DNA of 64,000 nt from CAZHAX01 sp964530325 (GTDB lineage Bacteria; Chloroflexota; Anaerolineae; B4-G1), in NCBI GenBank assembly GCA_964530325.1, contig CAZHAX010000002.1, forward strand, positions 62,001 through 126,000, read 5' to 3'. Both the position numbers and the translations under genes were made by a program. The notes under the pieces were generated by a model, which had not been told where the DNA came from, ran no database searches, and saw only the letters and a program-made list of their open reading frames with translations. Positions within the stretch are counted from its first letter, which is position 1. The number at the start of each line of letters is the position of its first letter. Shown one piece after another: positions 36,042 through 45,287 of this stretch.

Positions 36042-36941
36042 GTGACAGCGAAGAACGACCATGCCGCCGGCCTGACAGCGGACTCGTCGCTCCGCGCTGC
36101 GGTTGCTGCCTTTGAAGGGCACATGCGCGGCCAGGGTTGGAGCGATCACTCAATCAAGTCGTTCCTCTCCGATCTGGGCATACTCACCAGCTACGTCGGC
36201 GCGGACATACCGGTGCGAGCCGTGTCAACCGGCGACTTGAAGCGGTTCTCGGAATGGCTGGTAGAAGATCGGGGCGTGCCCTGTGGACCAAAATCGCTGG
36301 CTCGCCGGGTGACCACACTCAAGGTTCTGTTTGGCTGGCTGGCTCAGACAGGCGTGCTGGAGCACGATCCTGCAGCGCCGCTCATACATAGGGCCCTATC
36401 TCCCAAGATCCCGCGCGTTCTTGCCGATCTGGAGCTGCGCAGGGTGCTGGGTGTGACTCAGGCTGCGCGGCGGGCCGAGCCACCCGACGCCCGCCCCCAT
36501 CTGCTCGTCACCCTTCTTCTCCATACCGGCCTGAAGAAGGGTGAGTGCATGAGGATCGTGCTGAACCATCTCGACCTGACGGATGTGGCTCAACCGTTCC
36601 TGTGGGTGCGTTACCCCGGGCGGAAGGGGCGGCTCAAGGAGCGCCAGGTGCTGCTGCCCGCGTGGTGGCCCGCGCTGCTGGAAGAGTACAGGGCGCAGTA
36701 CTCGGTGACCGACGTGCTCTTCCCCTGCACTGCGCGAAACCTGGAATACGTGCTGGCAGGGGTTGCCGAGGGCGCCCGCCTTGCGGATGGGCTGTCGTTC
36801 GAGATGCTGCGATGGACCTGCGTGGTCCGAGATCGCCGGGCTGGCATGGACGAGGAGGAGCTGCGCCGGAAGCTGGGCGTCGCCGAGTCGACGTGGCGAG
36901 GGATGGCCTCCAGGGTAGCTCTGTTGGTGTCACAGGCGTAG
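36042..36941 (+). CDS. Tyrosine recombinase-fold protein lacking catalytic residues
   Basis: The 299-residue protein starts at GTG 36042 behind GAGG. Residues ~15-105 are a SAM-like core-binding domain (FEGHMRGQGWSDHSIKSFLSDL) and ~125-299 a recombinase catalytic fold. In box I the usual TGLR is TGLK (Lys165), box II reads FEMLRW with only Arg257 kept (His replaced by Glu254), and the box III region (GVAESTWRGMASRV) has no tyrosine nucleophile. It therefore probably binds DNA without cutting it. The frame is intact with neighbour-like codon use, so it looks like a functional repurposed protein rather than a decayed mobile gene. Confidence 0.75.
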   Translation: MTAKNDHAAGLTADSSLRAAVAAFEGHMRGQGWSDHSIKSFLSDLGILTSYVGADIPVRAVSTGDLKRFSEWLVEDRGVPCGPKSLARRVTTLKVLFGWLAQTGVLEHDPAAPLIHRALSPKIPRVLADLELRRVLGVTQAARRAEPPDARPHLLVTLLLHTGLKKGECMRIVLNHLDLTDVAQPFLWVRYPGRKGRLKERQVLLPAWWPALLEEYRAQYSVTDVLFPCTARNLEYVLAGVAEGARLADGLSFEMLRWTCVVRDRRAGMDEEELRRKLGVAESTWRGMASRVALLVSQA

Positions 36942-37004
36942 CAGGATGCTCCGCCCAAGCAGCCGGGCTCGCACAGGGCAGCTGCGGACGGCGCGCTTGA
37001 GCAC

Positions 37005-37032
37005 TTGCCCTTGAGCGACTTTGTGGTACAAT
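37005..37032 (+). promoter_or_regulatory. Sigma-70 promoter for the rpsB operon
   Basis: TTGCCC at 37005-37010, 16 bases, TGG-TACAAT (-10 at 37027-37032). Transcription would start near 37039, giving a structured leader of about 120 bases. Confidence 0.72.
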
Positions 37033-37070
37033 CTCCTAAGGCGGGCCCCAACACACACGCCTTTTGACCA

Positions 37071-37109
37071 AGGGGATCGTGCCGGGTGAGCAGCCACCCC
37101 GGTTCCCCT
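37071..37109 (+). promoter_or_regulatory. Structured 5' leader hairpin upstream of rpsB
   Basis: A two-tier hairpin: outer AGGGGA (37071-37076) with TCCCCT (37104-37109), inner CCGGGTG (37082-37088) with CACCCCGG (37095-37102, one bulge). It lies in the rpsB leader, where ribosomal proteins often autoregulate their mRNAs. No known S2 leader family is recognised. Confidence 0.4.
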
Positions 37110-37158
37110 CGTGGGAAGAGAAAGGCGGAGGACAACAACGAGATAGGGAGGTACCTCT

Positions 37159-38499
37159 ATGGCTGTCGTATCCATGAAAGCACTCCTGGAGACTGGCGTG
37201 CATTTCGGTCATCGCACGCAGCGCTGGCACCCGAGGATGAAGCCATACATCTTCACCGAGCGCAACGGAGTGCACATAATCGATCTACAGCAGACGATCA
37301 CCGCGCTGGGGAGTTGTTGCCAGCTAGTGACTGACCTGGTGGCGGACGGCGGAGCACTGCTATTCGTCGGCACCAAGCGCCAGGCGCAGCCGGCGATCCG
37401 CGAGGAAGCGGAGCGCTGCGGGATGCCGTACGTCAGCGAGCGCTGGCTGGGCGGCACGCTGACCAATTGGAGCACGATCCGCCGGCGCATCGAGCACTTG
37501 CTGGGTCTGGAGGCGCGGCGCGATAGCGGCGAGTTCGAGCGTCTGACGAAGAAGGAAGCGCTCGATCTGAGCCGGCAGATAGATAAGCTCAACGTCCGCC
37601 TTGGCGGTATCAGAGAGATGCGTGGCCTGCCGGATATGCTGTTCATCGTCGACGTGCAGCGGGAGGCGACGGCGGTGCGGGAAGCCAACAGGCTGCGTAT
37701 CCCGATCATGGCGATCGTGGACACGAACTGTGACCCGAACCCGATCGACTACGTGATCCCGGCGAACGACGACGCCATTCGCGCAATCCGGCTAATGACA
37801 TCTGTCATCGCCGACGCCGTTCTTCGGGGCACGGAGATGCGCAAGGAGCGAGAGCCGGAGGAAGCGGAGGCCGAGGAGATCGGCCTGGAGGACGAGAAAT
37901 ACCTCAGCGCTGCCACGTTGGCCCGGCTCAAGGAACTCTCCTTCAAGGAGGGAGAAGGGCCTGCTGAAGAGCTGACTGCTGCCGAGGAGGAGGCCGAGGA
38001 GCCGGAGGTGACGCCTGAGCCTTCCGTATCGGAGGCGGCGGCAGTACTGGCTCCTGCTGCAGAGGAAAAGCCGAAGGAGAAGGCCAAGGCCGAAGCGGAA
38101 GCCGAGGTCGAAGAAGAGGAGGAGCCGAAGCCGGCGGAGGCCGAGGCCAAGGCTGAGGAGAAGCCAAAGGCGAAGCCGGCGGAGGCTGACGCCGAGGCAG
38201 CGGAGAAGCCCAAAGCCAAGGCCAAGAAGAAGGCGAAGGCTGAGGCGGCTGGCGAGGAAGAAGCGAAACCGAAGAAGAAGGCGAAGTCAGCAGCGAAGGA
38301 CGAAGCCAAGGCTGAGAAGAAGCCAAAGGCTAAGGCGGCTGGCGAGGAAGAAGCGAAACCGAAGAAGAAGGCGAAGTCAGCAGCGAAGGACGAAGCCAAG
38401 GCTGAGAAGAAGCCAAAGGCCAAGTCGAAGAGCAAGTCGAAGTCTAAGTCATCCGACGAGGAAGAGGCGAAGCCCAAGAAGAAGGCGAAGAAGAGCTAG
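37159..38499 (+). CDS. rpsB: 30S ribosomal protein S2 with ~200-residue Lys/Glu/Ala-rich tail
   Basis: Residues ~1-230 are ordinary S2 (ALLETGVHFGHRTQRWHPRMKPYIF, FVGTKRQAQPAI, RWLGGTLTNW, PIMAIVDTNCDPNPIDYVIPAND). The protein then continues to residue 446 where S2 normally ends near 250. The extra part begins acidic (EEAEAEE..) and becomes a Lys/Ala/Glu-rich tail similar in composition to histone-H1-like tails, ending KPKKKAKKS. A 90-base unit is tandemly repeated in it. AGGGAGGT precedes the ATG. It is the first gene of rpsB-tsf-pyrH-frr-uppS-cdsA-rho. The tail could contact rRNA or nucleic acid, but that is inference. Confidence 0.93.
   Translation: MAVVSMKALLETGVHFGHRTQRWHPRMKPYIFTERNGVHIIDLQQTITALGSCCQLVTDLVADGGALLFVGTKRQAQPAIREEAERCGMPYVSERWLGGTLTNWSTIRRRIEHLLGLEARRDSGEFERLTKKEALDLSRQIDKLNVRLGGIREMRGLPDMLFIVDVQREATAVREANRLRIPIMAIVDTNCDPNPIDYVIPANDDAIRAIRLMTSVIADAVLRGTEMRKEREPEEAEAEEIGLEDEKYLSAATLARLKELSFKEGEGPAEELTAAEEEAEEPEVTPEPSVSEAAAVLAPAAEEKPKEKAKAEAEAEVEEEEEPKPAEAEAKAEEKPKAKPAEADAEAAEKPKAKAKKKAKAEAAGEEEAKPKKKAKSAAKDEAKAEKKPKAKAAGEEEAKPKKKAKSAAKDEAKAEKKPKAKSKSKSKSKSSDEEEAKPKKKAKKS
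38243..38420 (+). repeat. 90-bp in-frame tandem duplication in the rpsB tail
   Basis: Bases 38243-38330 and 38333-38420 are identical (88 of 88) with a period of 90 bases, adding 30 residues. Perfect identity, including third codon positions, indicates a recent duplication by slippage or unequal exchange. Confidence 0.95.
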
Positions 38500-38552
38500 C
38501 GCGGCCCGGCTAGCGGGCGCAGGGCTGAGCTGGCTGCACTTGCGAGGAGAGA

Positions 38553-39161
38553 ATGGGTTCACAGATCAGTGCCGACCTGGTGAAGGAGGTACGTGAGGCT
38601 ACGGGCGCCGGTGTGCTTGATTGCCGCAAGGCGCTGGAGTCGACAGATGGCTCGCTTGACCAGGCGGTAGCGTACCTGAGGCAGAAGGGGCTGGCGGCCG
38701 CAGCCAAGCGGGCGGGACGAGAGGCGTTGGAGGGCGTGGTCGAGGCATATGCCCATCCGGGGAACCGGGTCGGCGTAATGGTGGAGTTGAACTGCGAGAG
38801 CGACTTTGTTGCCCGGACCGAAGACTTCGCCGCCCTGGCGCACGATCTGGCCCTTCACATCGCCTTCGCTGCCCCACAGTATATGAGGCGCGAAGATGTG
38901 CCCGCTGACGTGACGGAGCGGGAGCAGGCGGTCTTCAGGGCCCAGGCTCTGGAAGAAGGCAAGCCCGAGAACGTTGTCGGCCGCATCGTCGAAGGACGGA
39001 CGGCCAAGTTCTACCAGGAGGTCTGCCTTCTGGAGCAGCACTTCGTCAAGGACGAGGACCGGACGGTTCAAGAGGTGGTCACTGAAGCCGCCGCCAAGCT
39101 GGGCGAGAACGTGATCATCCGGCGCTACGTCCGCTATGAGCTTGGCGAGAAGTCGGACTAG
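38553..39161 (+). CDS. tsf: Elongation factor Ts (short form)
   Basis: The 202-residue protein starts with the UBA-like domain KEVREATGAGVLDCRKALEST and AVAYLRQKGLAAAAKRAGREALEGVV, followed by one core domain (NCESDFVARTEDFAALAHDLALH). It is the short, Thermus-like form lacking the extra subdomain of E. coli EF-Ts. EF-Ts exchanges GDP for GTP on EF-Tu. A GAGGAGAG site precedes the ATG, 53 bases after rpsB, the canonical gene order. Confidence 0.96.
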   Translation: MGSQISADLVKEVREATGAGVLDCRKALESTDGSLDQAVAYLRQKGLAAAAKRAGREALEGVVEAYAHPGNRVGVMVELNCESDFVARTEDFAALAHDLALHIAFAAPQYMRREDVPADVTEREQAVFRAQALEEGKPENVVGRIVEGRTAKFYQEVCLLEQHFVKDEDRTVQEVVTEAAAKLGENVIIRRYVRYELGEKSD

Positions 39162-39197
39162 GGGCAGCCGGACGCCGGAGCGCGGGGAGGGGGCTGA

Positions 39198-39935
39198 GTG
39201 ACCGCTAAGGGAGGGAGCAGGACCATCACCAAGTACAAGCGGGTTCTGCTCAAGCTGGGTGGTGAGGCTCTGGCTGGTCCGGGCGGCTTTGGTGTCAGCC
39301 CCCACATGGCCGAGGAAGTGGCCGCCAAGGTGCAGACGTTGCGTGACCTGGAGGCCGAGGTGGCCATCGTCCTGGGTGCCGGGAACATCTGGCGCGGCCG
39401 CAATGGCCTTGAGCACGGGATGGACAGAGCCACCGCCGACCACATGGGTATGCTGGCTACAGTGATGAATGCCCTCGCTCTGGCGGACGCCCTGGAAAGG
39501 ATCGGCGTCCGGACCAGGGTCCAAACAGCGATAGAGATGCGTGCTGTGGCCGAGCCCTACATCCGGTTGAGGGCGATTCGCCATCTGGAGAAAGGGCGCG
39601 CCGTCATCATCGGCGGCGGAACAGGCAATCCCTACTTTACCACTGACACGGCAGCGGCGCTGCGGGCCATGGAGATCGACGCCGATCTCCTGATCAAGGC
39701 CACCAAGGTGGATGGTGTCTACGCGGAGGATCCGCACGAGAATCCAGACGCGCAGCGATTCGAGCATCTTACCTACATGAAGGCCCTGGAGATGAGGGTC
39801 GGTGTGATGGATGCGACGGCCATATCGCTGTGCATGGAGAACGATCTGCCCATACTGGTGCTGAACCTGTGGCAGCCACGCAGTCTGGAGAAGGCCCTCA
39901 AGGGCGAGAGTATCGGTACGCTGATCAGCCAGTAA
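39198..39935 (+). CDS. pyrH: UMP kinase
   Basis: The 245-residue protein is a bacterial hexameric UMP kinase of the amino-acid-kinase fold: KRVLLKLGGEALAG (phosphate binding), VLGAGNIWRG, DRATADHMGMLATVMNALAL, VIIGGGTGNPYFTTDTAAALRA and LLIKATKVDGVY. It converts UMP to UDP for RNA and, via UDP-sugars, for cell-wall synthesis. The start is GTG at 39198 with GGGAGGGGG upstream. It holds the standard place between tsf and frr. Confidence 0.96.
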   Translation: MTAKGGSRTITKYKRVLLKLGGEALAGPGGFGVSPHMAEEVAAKVQTLRDLEAEVAIVLGAGNIWRGRNGLEHGMDRATADHMGMLATVMNALALADALERIGVRTRVQTAIEMRAVAEPYIRLRAIRHLEKGRAVIIGGGTGNPYFTTDTAAALRAMEIDADLLIKATKVDGVYAEDPHENPDAQRFEHLTYMKALEMRVGVMDATAISLCMENDLPILVLNLWQPRSLEKALKGESIGTLISQ

Positions 39936-39951
39936 GGATGGTCCGACTGCG

Positions 39952-40509
39952 ATGATCAATGAACTCCTGACCGAGACGCAGGCCCGGATGAGCAAGACGG
40001 TGGAGGCGCTGGAGAATGATCTGCGCTCCATCCGGACCGGGCGCGCTTCGCCGGCCCTGGTTGAGCGGGTGATGGTGGACTACTACGACGTTCCCACGCC
40101 TCTCAATCAGCTGGCGGTGATCGCCGTGCCGGAACCGCAGCTGATCACGGTGCGGCCGTTTGACCCGGGTTCGCTTTCTGACATTGAGCGCGGAATACTC
40201 AAGTCTGAGCTGGGGCTGACGCCGTCTAACGATGGGCGGATCATCCGCCTGCCCATCCCCCGATTGAGCGAGGAGCGCCGCGAGGAGCTGGCGAAGATTG
40301 TGCGACAGCGCGTGGAAGAGGCAAAGGTGGCCTTGCGCAATATCAGACGCGAGTCACTCGATGATATGCGCGAGTTCGAGAAGGAGAAGCTAGTCTCCGA
40401 GGACGACTTCTACCGTGGCAAGGACGATCTGCAAGAGCTGATCGACGAGAACACCAAGAAGATCGACGAGATCAGCGAGCGCAAGCAGCGTGAGATCCTG
40501 GAGGAGTAG
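39952..40509 (+). CDS. frr: Ribosome recycling factor
   Basis: The 185-residue protein matches RRF from end to end: MSKTVEALENDLRSIRTGRASPAL, the domain II stretch PTPLNQLAVIAVPEPQ, and the long helices with RREELAKIVRQRVEEAKVALRNIRRE. It splits post-termination ribosomes together with EF-G. It begins 16 bases after pyrH and precedes uppS, as in many bacteria. Confidence 0.97.
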   Translation: MINELLTETQARMSKTVEALENDLRSIRTGRASPALVERVMVDYYDVPTPLNQLAVIAVPEPQLITVRPFDPGSLSDIERGILKSELGLTPSNDGRIIRLPIPRLSEERREELAKIVRQRVEEAKVALRNIRRESLDDMREFEKEKLVSEDDFYRGKDDLQELIDENTKKIDEISERKQREILEE

Positions 40510-40537
40510 AGAGGCGCAGGACGCCAGCCGGCGCTCC

Positions 40538-41302
40538 GTGACTGATCTCCATTCGATGTCGTCTCAGCAGACTGAACAAGCGGACGGGCCAGCTCTCGAG
40601 AGAGTGCCCAGACATGTAGCCATCATCATGGATGGCAACGGTCGCTGGGCCAAGGCGAGGGGGCTGCCTCGGGCGGCCGGCCACCAGGCAGGTACCGAGA
40701 ACCTGCGCCGGGTGCTGCGGGCGGCGGTCCGGGCGGGCGTCCCGATTCTGACCATATATGCCTTCTCCACCGAGAACTGGAGGCGCCCCGAGGTCGAGGT
40801 GAGAGCGCTGCTTAGTATCCTCGAAGGCGTTATCGACCGCGAGCTGCAGGAATTGCACGGTGAGGGCGTCCAACTGCGTCACGTCGGCCGGCTGGAACGT
40901 ATTCCCAAGTCGCTTCAGAAGAAGGTGAAGGAGGCGATCGAGCTTACCAGGGACAACGACCGCCTCATCCTGAACGTGGCCTTCGACTACGGCGGGCGAG
41001 CGGAGTTGGTGGAGGCAATCCGGCGCATAATAGAAGACGGTGTGCCCGCCGATGAGATCGACGAAGCGACCGTGAGCCAGTACCTCTACACGGCTGGTCT
41101 TCCCGATCCTGATCTCATAATCCGCACCAGCGGGGAGATGCGAATCAGCAATTTCCTGATCTGGCAGGGGGCGTATGCGGAGTACTACTCCACACCTGTC
41201 CTGTGGCCTGATTTCGATGAGGCCGAACTGATGAAGGCGCTGGAGGAATACGACCAGCGCGAACGGCGCTACGGCCGCGTCTCTGAGCAAGTGGCCGGCT
41301 AG
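40538..41302 (+). CDS. uppS: Undecaprenyl diphosphate synthase (cis-prenyltransferase)
   Basis: The conserved start of cis-prenyltransferases, VAIIMDGNGRWAKARGLPRAAGHQAG, supplies the catalytic Asp. AFSTENWRRP, LILNVAFDYGGR, PDPDLIIRTSGEMRISNFLIWQ and AYAEYYSTPVLWPDF follow. The enzyme makes the C55 lipid carrier for peptidoglycan. I place the start at GTG 40538; ATG 40556 is possible and neither has a strong ribosome-binding site. Coupling with cdsA downstream is normal for this operon. Confidence 0.95.
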   Translation: MTDLHSMSSQQTEQADGPALERVPRHVAIIMDGNGRWAKARGLPRAAGHQAGTENLRRVLRAAVRAGVPILTIYAFSTENWRRPEVEVRALLSILEGVIDRELQELHGEGVQLRHVGRLERIPKSLQKKVKEAIELTRDNDRLILNVAFDYGGRAELVEAIRRIIEDGVPADEIDEATVSQYLYTAGLPDPDLIIRTSGEMRISNFLIWQGAYAEYYSTPVLWPDFDEAELMKALEEYDQRERRYGRVSEQVAG

Positions 41303-41337
41303 GATAGTCACCCGCCGCTAGTTCTTCGGCGCTATCC
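41302..41337 (+). promoter_or_regulatory. Hairpin between uppS and cdsA
   Basis: GGATAG (41302-41307) pairs with CTATCC (41332-41337), with an inner CGCCG/CGGCG stem; a smaller CCGTTC/GAACGG hairpin follows directly. It may be an attenuator or a processing site within the operon; no T-run is present. Confidence 0.4.
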
Positions 41338-41377
41338 GTTCACGGAACGGAACTTTCTCTGGAGCACGAGTGGACCA

Positions 41378-42193
41378 ATGCTGCGAACACGTGTATTGAC
41401 AGCTGTCGTACTCATTCCTGTAGTTGTGCTCCTCATCTACCTAGGCGGGCCCTTCTATCTGGTGTTGCTGGCCGCACTGCTGACTGTGGCCGAGGTCGAG
41501 TTTTGCCACATGATGTCCACAGATGGGTACAATCCCTCGCCTGTGTTCGGAGTCGCTCTGCTGTGGATGCTACTGGCAAACGCGCAGTGGGCAGCAGCCG
41601 AGCTGCTGGAGCCGGGTTTGATTGTGATCGCGCTGGGAGCCATAACGCATCACATGGCCCACCGAGATCGCTCGCCGGTCGCCGACTGGGCGCTGACGCT
41701 CGCCGGCGGCCTCTACCTTGGCCTGTGTGGGGCAGCACTCGTCAGACTGCGGGCGCTGGAGGTGGACGGCCTGCGGTGGACGCTGATCGGCGTGTTCACG
41801 ATTATGTTCGCCGATAGCGACGCCTACTTCGTGGGCCGCGCGCTGGGCCGCCACAAGCTGGCGCCCCAGCTGAGTCCCGGCAAGACGTGGGAGGGCTACA
41901 TTGCAGGCGTGATAGGCGGAGCCCTGTGGGCGGCCTTGATGGCCTGGCTGTGGCCCGCCGCCGGGGTCGAGCCGGGAACAGCGGCCCTCCAGGGTGTCCT
42001 CCTAGGGCTGATCATCTCCGTCCTGGCGCCGCTGGGTGACCTGGCCGTATCGATGATGAAGCGCCAGGTCGGAGTCAAAGACACCGGGACGATCATCAGG
42101 GGGCACGGCGGAGCGCTAGATCGCGTTGACAGCGTGCTCTGGGCCGGAGTGTTGGCATACTACTATGTGCGGCTGGTCGTCGTACTGGCGTGA
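41378..42193 (+). CDS. cdsA: Phosphatidate cytidylyltransferase
   Basis: This 271-residue polytopic membrane enzyme makes CDP-diacylglycerol, the precursor of phospholipids. About seven to eight hydrophobic segments lead to the signature near the C-terminus: SMMKRQVGVKDTGTIIRGHGGALDRVDS, with the Asp residues that bind Mg. FADSDAYFVGRALGRHKLAPQLSPGKTWEG is also typical. In many bacteria dxr and rseP follow cdsA; here rho follows instead. Confidence 0.94.
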   Translation: MLRTRVLTAVVLIPVVVLLIYLGGPFYLVLLAALLTVAEVEFCHMMSTDGYNPSPVFGVALLWMLLANAQWAAAELLEPGLIVIALGAITHHMAHRDRSPVADWALTLAGGLYLGLCGAALVRLRALEVDGLRWTLIGVFTIMFADSDAYFVGRALGRHKLAPQLSPGKTWEGYIAGVIGGALWAALMAWLWPAAGVEPGTAALQGVLLGLIISVLAPLGDLAVSMMKRQVGVKDTGTIIRGHGGALDRVDSVLWAGVLAYYYVRLVVVLA

Positions 42194-42246
42194 TCCGTGC
42201 AGGAGCGGCTGATGCTGCGAGAAGCAACGTGACTGGAGAAGAAGCT

Positions 42247-43536
<1,290 letters not shown>

Positions 43537-43582
43537 GCAGAAGTAGGTGCCGGCGCGGCGAGCAGCTCTCTCGGAGCGTGCG

Positions 43583-45136
43583 CTAGCCGGTCTCTCCCCC
43601 GGCCGTCGGCAGGGTGTCCAACGTCTTGCCTCGCAGGGCCCGCCTCATGGCCTCCCGATCGTCCCAGGGGTACTCGGTCGTCCCGAAGCACATACTCTGC
43701 TCATGACCCTTGCCGCAGGCGATCACCACGTCGCCGGACCGGGCTATGCGGCAGGCCCTAAGCAGCGCCTCGCCCCGGTCCGGCACGGCCCAAAGATCGG
43801 CCCCCTTGCTCTTGCCCTCTTCCTGTGCGGCGGCGACGGTTGCGGCCAGGATCGATTCCAGGCTCTCCGCGCGTGGGTCCTCCGCGGTGACGATCACCAG
43901 GTCCGCCAGCCTGCCGGCGATCTGGCCCATCGAGCCCCTCTTGGCCGGGTCACGCAATCCGGCACAGCCGAAGACGGCGATCACCCGGCCCCCATCGCCG
44001 GTCAGCCCGCGGGCGGTCTGAAGAGCCTCCTGCAGGGCGTTTGGCGTGTGGGCGAAGTCGACGATCGCGGTGAAGTCCTGCCCCTCATCGATACGCTCCA
44101 TGCGGCCGGGAACGCCCTCTGCGCTCTCCAGGCCCCGGGCGATGGCGCCGGGGGCTATGCCCAAGGCCACGCCCACCGAGGCCGCGGCCAACGCGTTGAG
44201 GACGTTGTAGGCGCCCGGGAGCTGGATCTCAACTTCCACCGTATCCTGGGGCAGATGGAGGGTGAAGCGGGTGCCGGCCGGGCCGGCGACGAGATCGCGG
44301 GCCACCACGTCGGCCTCCCCCTCCAGCGAGTAGGCGATCTGCAGGTCGGCTGAGAGCGGGCTCAGGTAGCGATAGGAGTCGTCGTCCTTGTTGAGCACTG
44401 CCGCCTTCGGCACTTCCGCCTTCCGGTAGGACGTAGCGAGGCTCTCGAATAGCCGAGCTTTCGCCTGCTGATATGCGCGAAGCGTGCCGTGGAAGTCGAG
44501 ATGCTCCTGGGTCACGTTCGTCACCACGGCGACGTCGAAGTCGCAGCCGGCGACGCGCTGCTGGGCGAGACCGTGCGAGGTGACCTCGAGCACGGCGTGC
44601 GTGGCTCCGGCCTCCACCATCTGCGACAGGAGCGACTGGATGTCCGGGGCGTCGGGCGTCGTTGTGTGCAGGCCAGTGTCGATCTCCCTGGCGCCGATGC
44701 GCGCGCTGACTGTGTTGATCATCCCGGCTTCGATGCCGGCTGCGGCCAGAATGGAGTGGGTGAGCTTGGCCGTCGTCGTCTTGCCGTCCGTCCCGGTGAC
44801 GCCGACGAGCACCAGGTTGCGGGAGGGGAAGCCGTGCCAGGCCGCGCAGAGCCAACCCCAAGCCTCCCTGGCGTCTGGCACCCGGACGTAGGCGAAGGCA
44901 CCCCAAGGCAGCCCGGGCAGGTCCTGCGGGGGGCGCTCGCCGACCACGGCGACCGCGCCCTCATCGACCGCCTGGGCGATGAACTGATGGCCGTCCACGT
45001 ACACGCCGGGAACAGCCACGAAGAGATCGCCGGGCTCGACCTGGCGGGAATCGGCGGCAATGCCGTCGACATCCGGGTCGCCGCCAAGCCGGCTGAGTAC
45101 GGCGGGGAGGGCGTCTACGAGATCGTCTAGCTGCAT
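43583..45136 (-). CDS. murE: UDP-N-acetylmuramoyl-tripeptide synthetase MurE with atypical EDPR specificity motif
   Basis: The 517-residue Mur ligase adds the third amino acid of the peptidoglycan stem. GVTGTDGKTTTAK is the ATP loop, LEVTSHGLAQQRV, TNVTQEHLDFHGT and the lysine-carboxylation region are present, and the C-terminal domain has FGCAGLRDPAKRGSMG and GKGHEQ. The motif that reads the side chain is EDPR (residues 419-422) instead of the DNPR of diaminopimelate enzymes. The added amino acid may thus differ, for example ornithine as reported in some Chloroflexota, but this is not proven. It is convergent with rho. Confidence 0.9.
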   Translation of the reverse strand: MQLDDLVDALPAVLSRLGGDPDVDGIAADSRQVEPGDLFVAVPGVYVDGHQFIAQAVDEGAVAVVGERPPQDLPGLPWGAFAYVRVPDAREAWGWLCAAWHGFPSRNLVLVGVTGTDGKTTTAKLTHSILAAAGIEAGMINTVSARIGAREIDTGLHTTTPDAPDIQSLLSQMVEAGATHAVLEVTSHGLAQQRVAGCDFDVAVVTNVTQEHLDFHGTLRAYQQAKARLFESLATSYRKAEVPKAAVLNKDDDSYRYLSPLSADLQIAYSLEGEADVVARDLVAGPAGTRFTLHLPQDTVEVEIQLPGAYNVLNALAAASVGVALGIAPGAIARGLESAEGVPGRMERIDEGQDFTAIVDFAHTPNALQEALQTARGLTGDGGRVIAVFGCAGLRDPAKRGSMGQIAGRLADLVIVTAEDPRAESLESILAATVAAAQEEGKSKGADLWAVPDRGEALLRACRIARSGDVVIACGKGHEQSMCFGTTEYPWDDREAMRRALRGKTLDTLPTAGGETG

Positions 45137-45183
45137 AACTGCTTCAATACGGAGGAGGTGCCTCGGGGGTTGTAGCTGGGCCA

Positions 45184-45214
45184 GAGACCCGTTCTCTCAA
45201 AGAGAACGGGTCTC
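45184..45214. repeat. 14-bp perfect inverted repeat (copy 1), downstream end of nuo-atp operon
   Basis: GAGACCCGTTCTCT (45184-45197), loop CAA, then its exact complement (45201-45214). It lies between atpH and murE. A nearly identical element is at 57767-57797, at the opposite end of the operon. It could act as a terminator for the operon. Confidence 0.8.
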
Positions 45215-45287
45215 CTACGATCTCTGCTAACGCTCAACCACGCCGGCTGGGCGATGAGATCCCGCTCGTCAACTCGCCAAGTGTCCG

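Noticed and set aside
36042..36941. Recombinase gene as evidence for an integrated phage or island
   Set aside because: No cargo, att repeats or composition change are seen; the tRNA-Thr gene 1.5 kb away is intact with no duplicated 3' end noticed.
38243..38420. Tandem repeat considered as a minisatellite outside coding sequence
   Set aside because: It is in frame within the rpsB tail and encodes a 30-residue duplication.
38559..40031. 490-codon minus-strand frame opposite tsf and pyrH
   Set aside because: It spans two well-conserved genes and their gap and has no family resemblance.
45137..45287. Insertion-sequence remnant around the inverted repeat between atpH and murE
   Set aside because: No transposase fragment or target-site duplication is visible; the element is only a 31-base hairpin.
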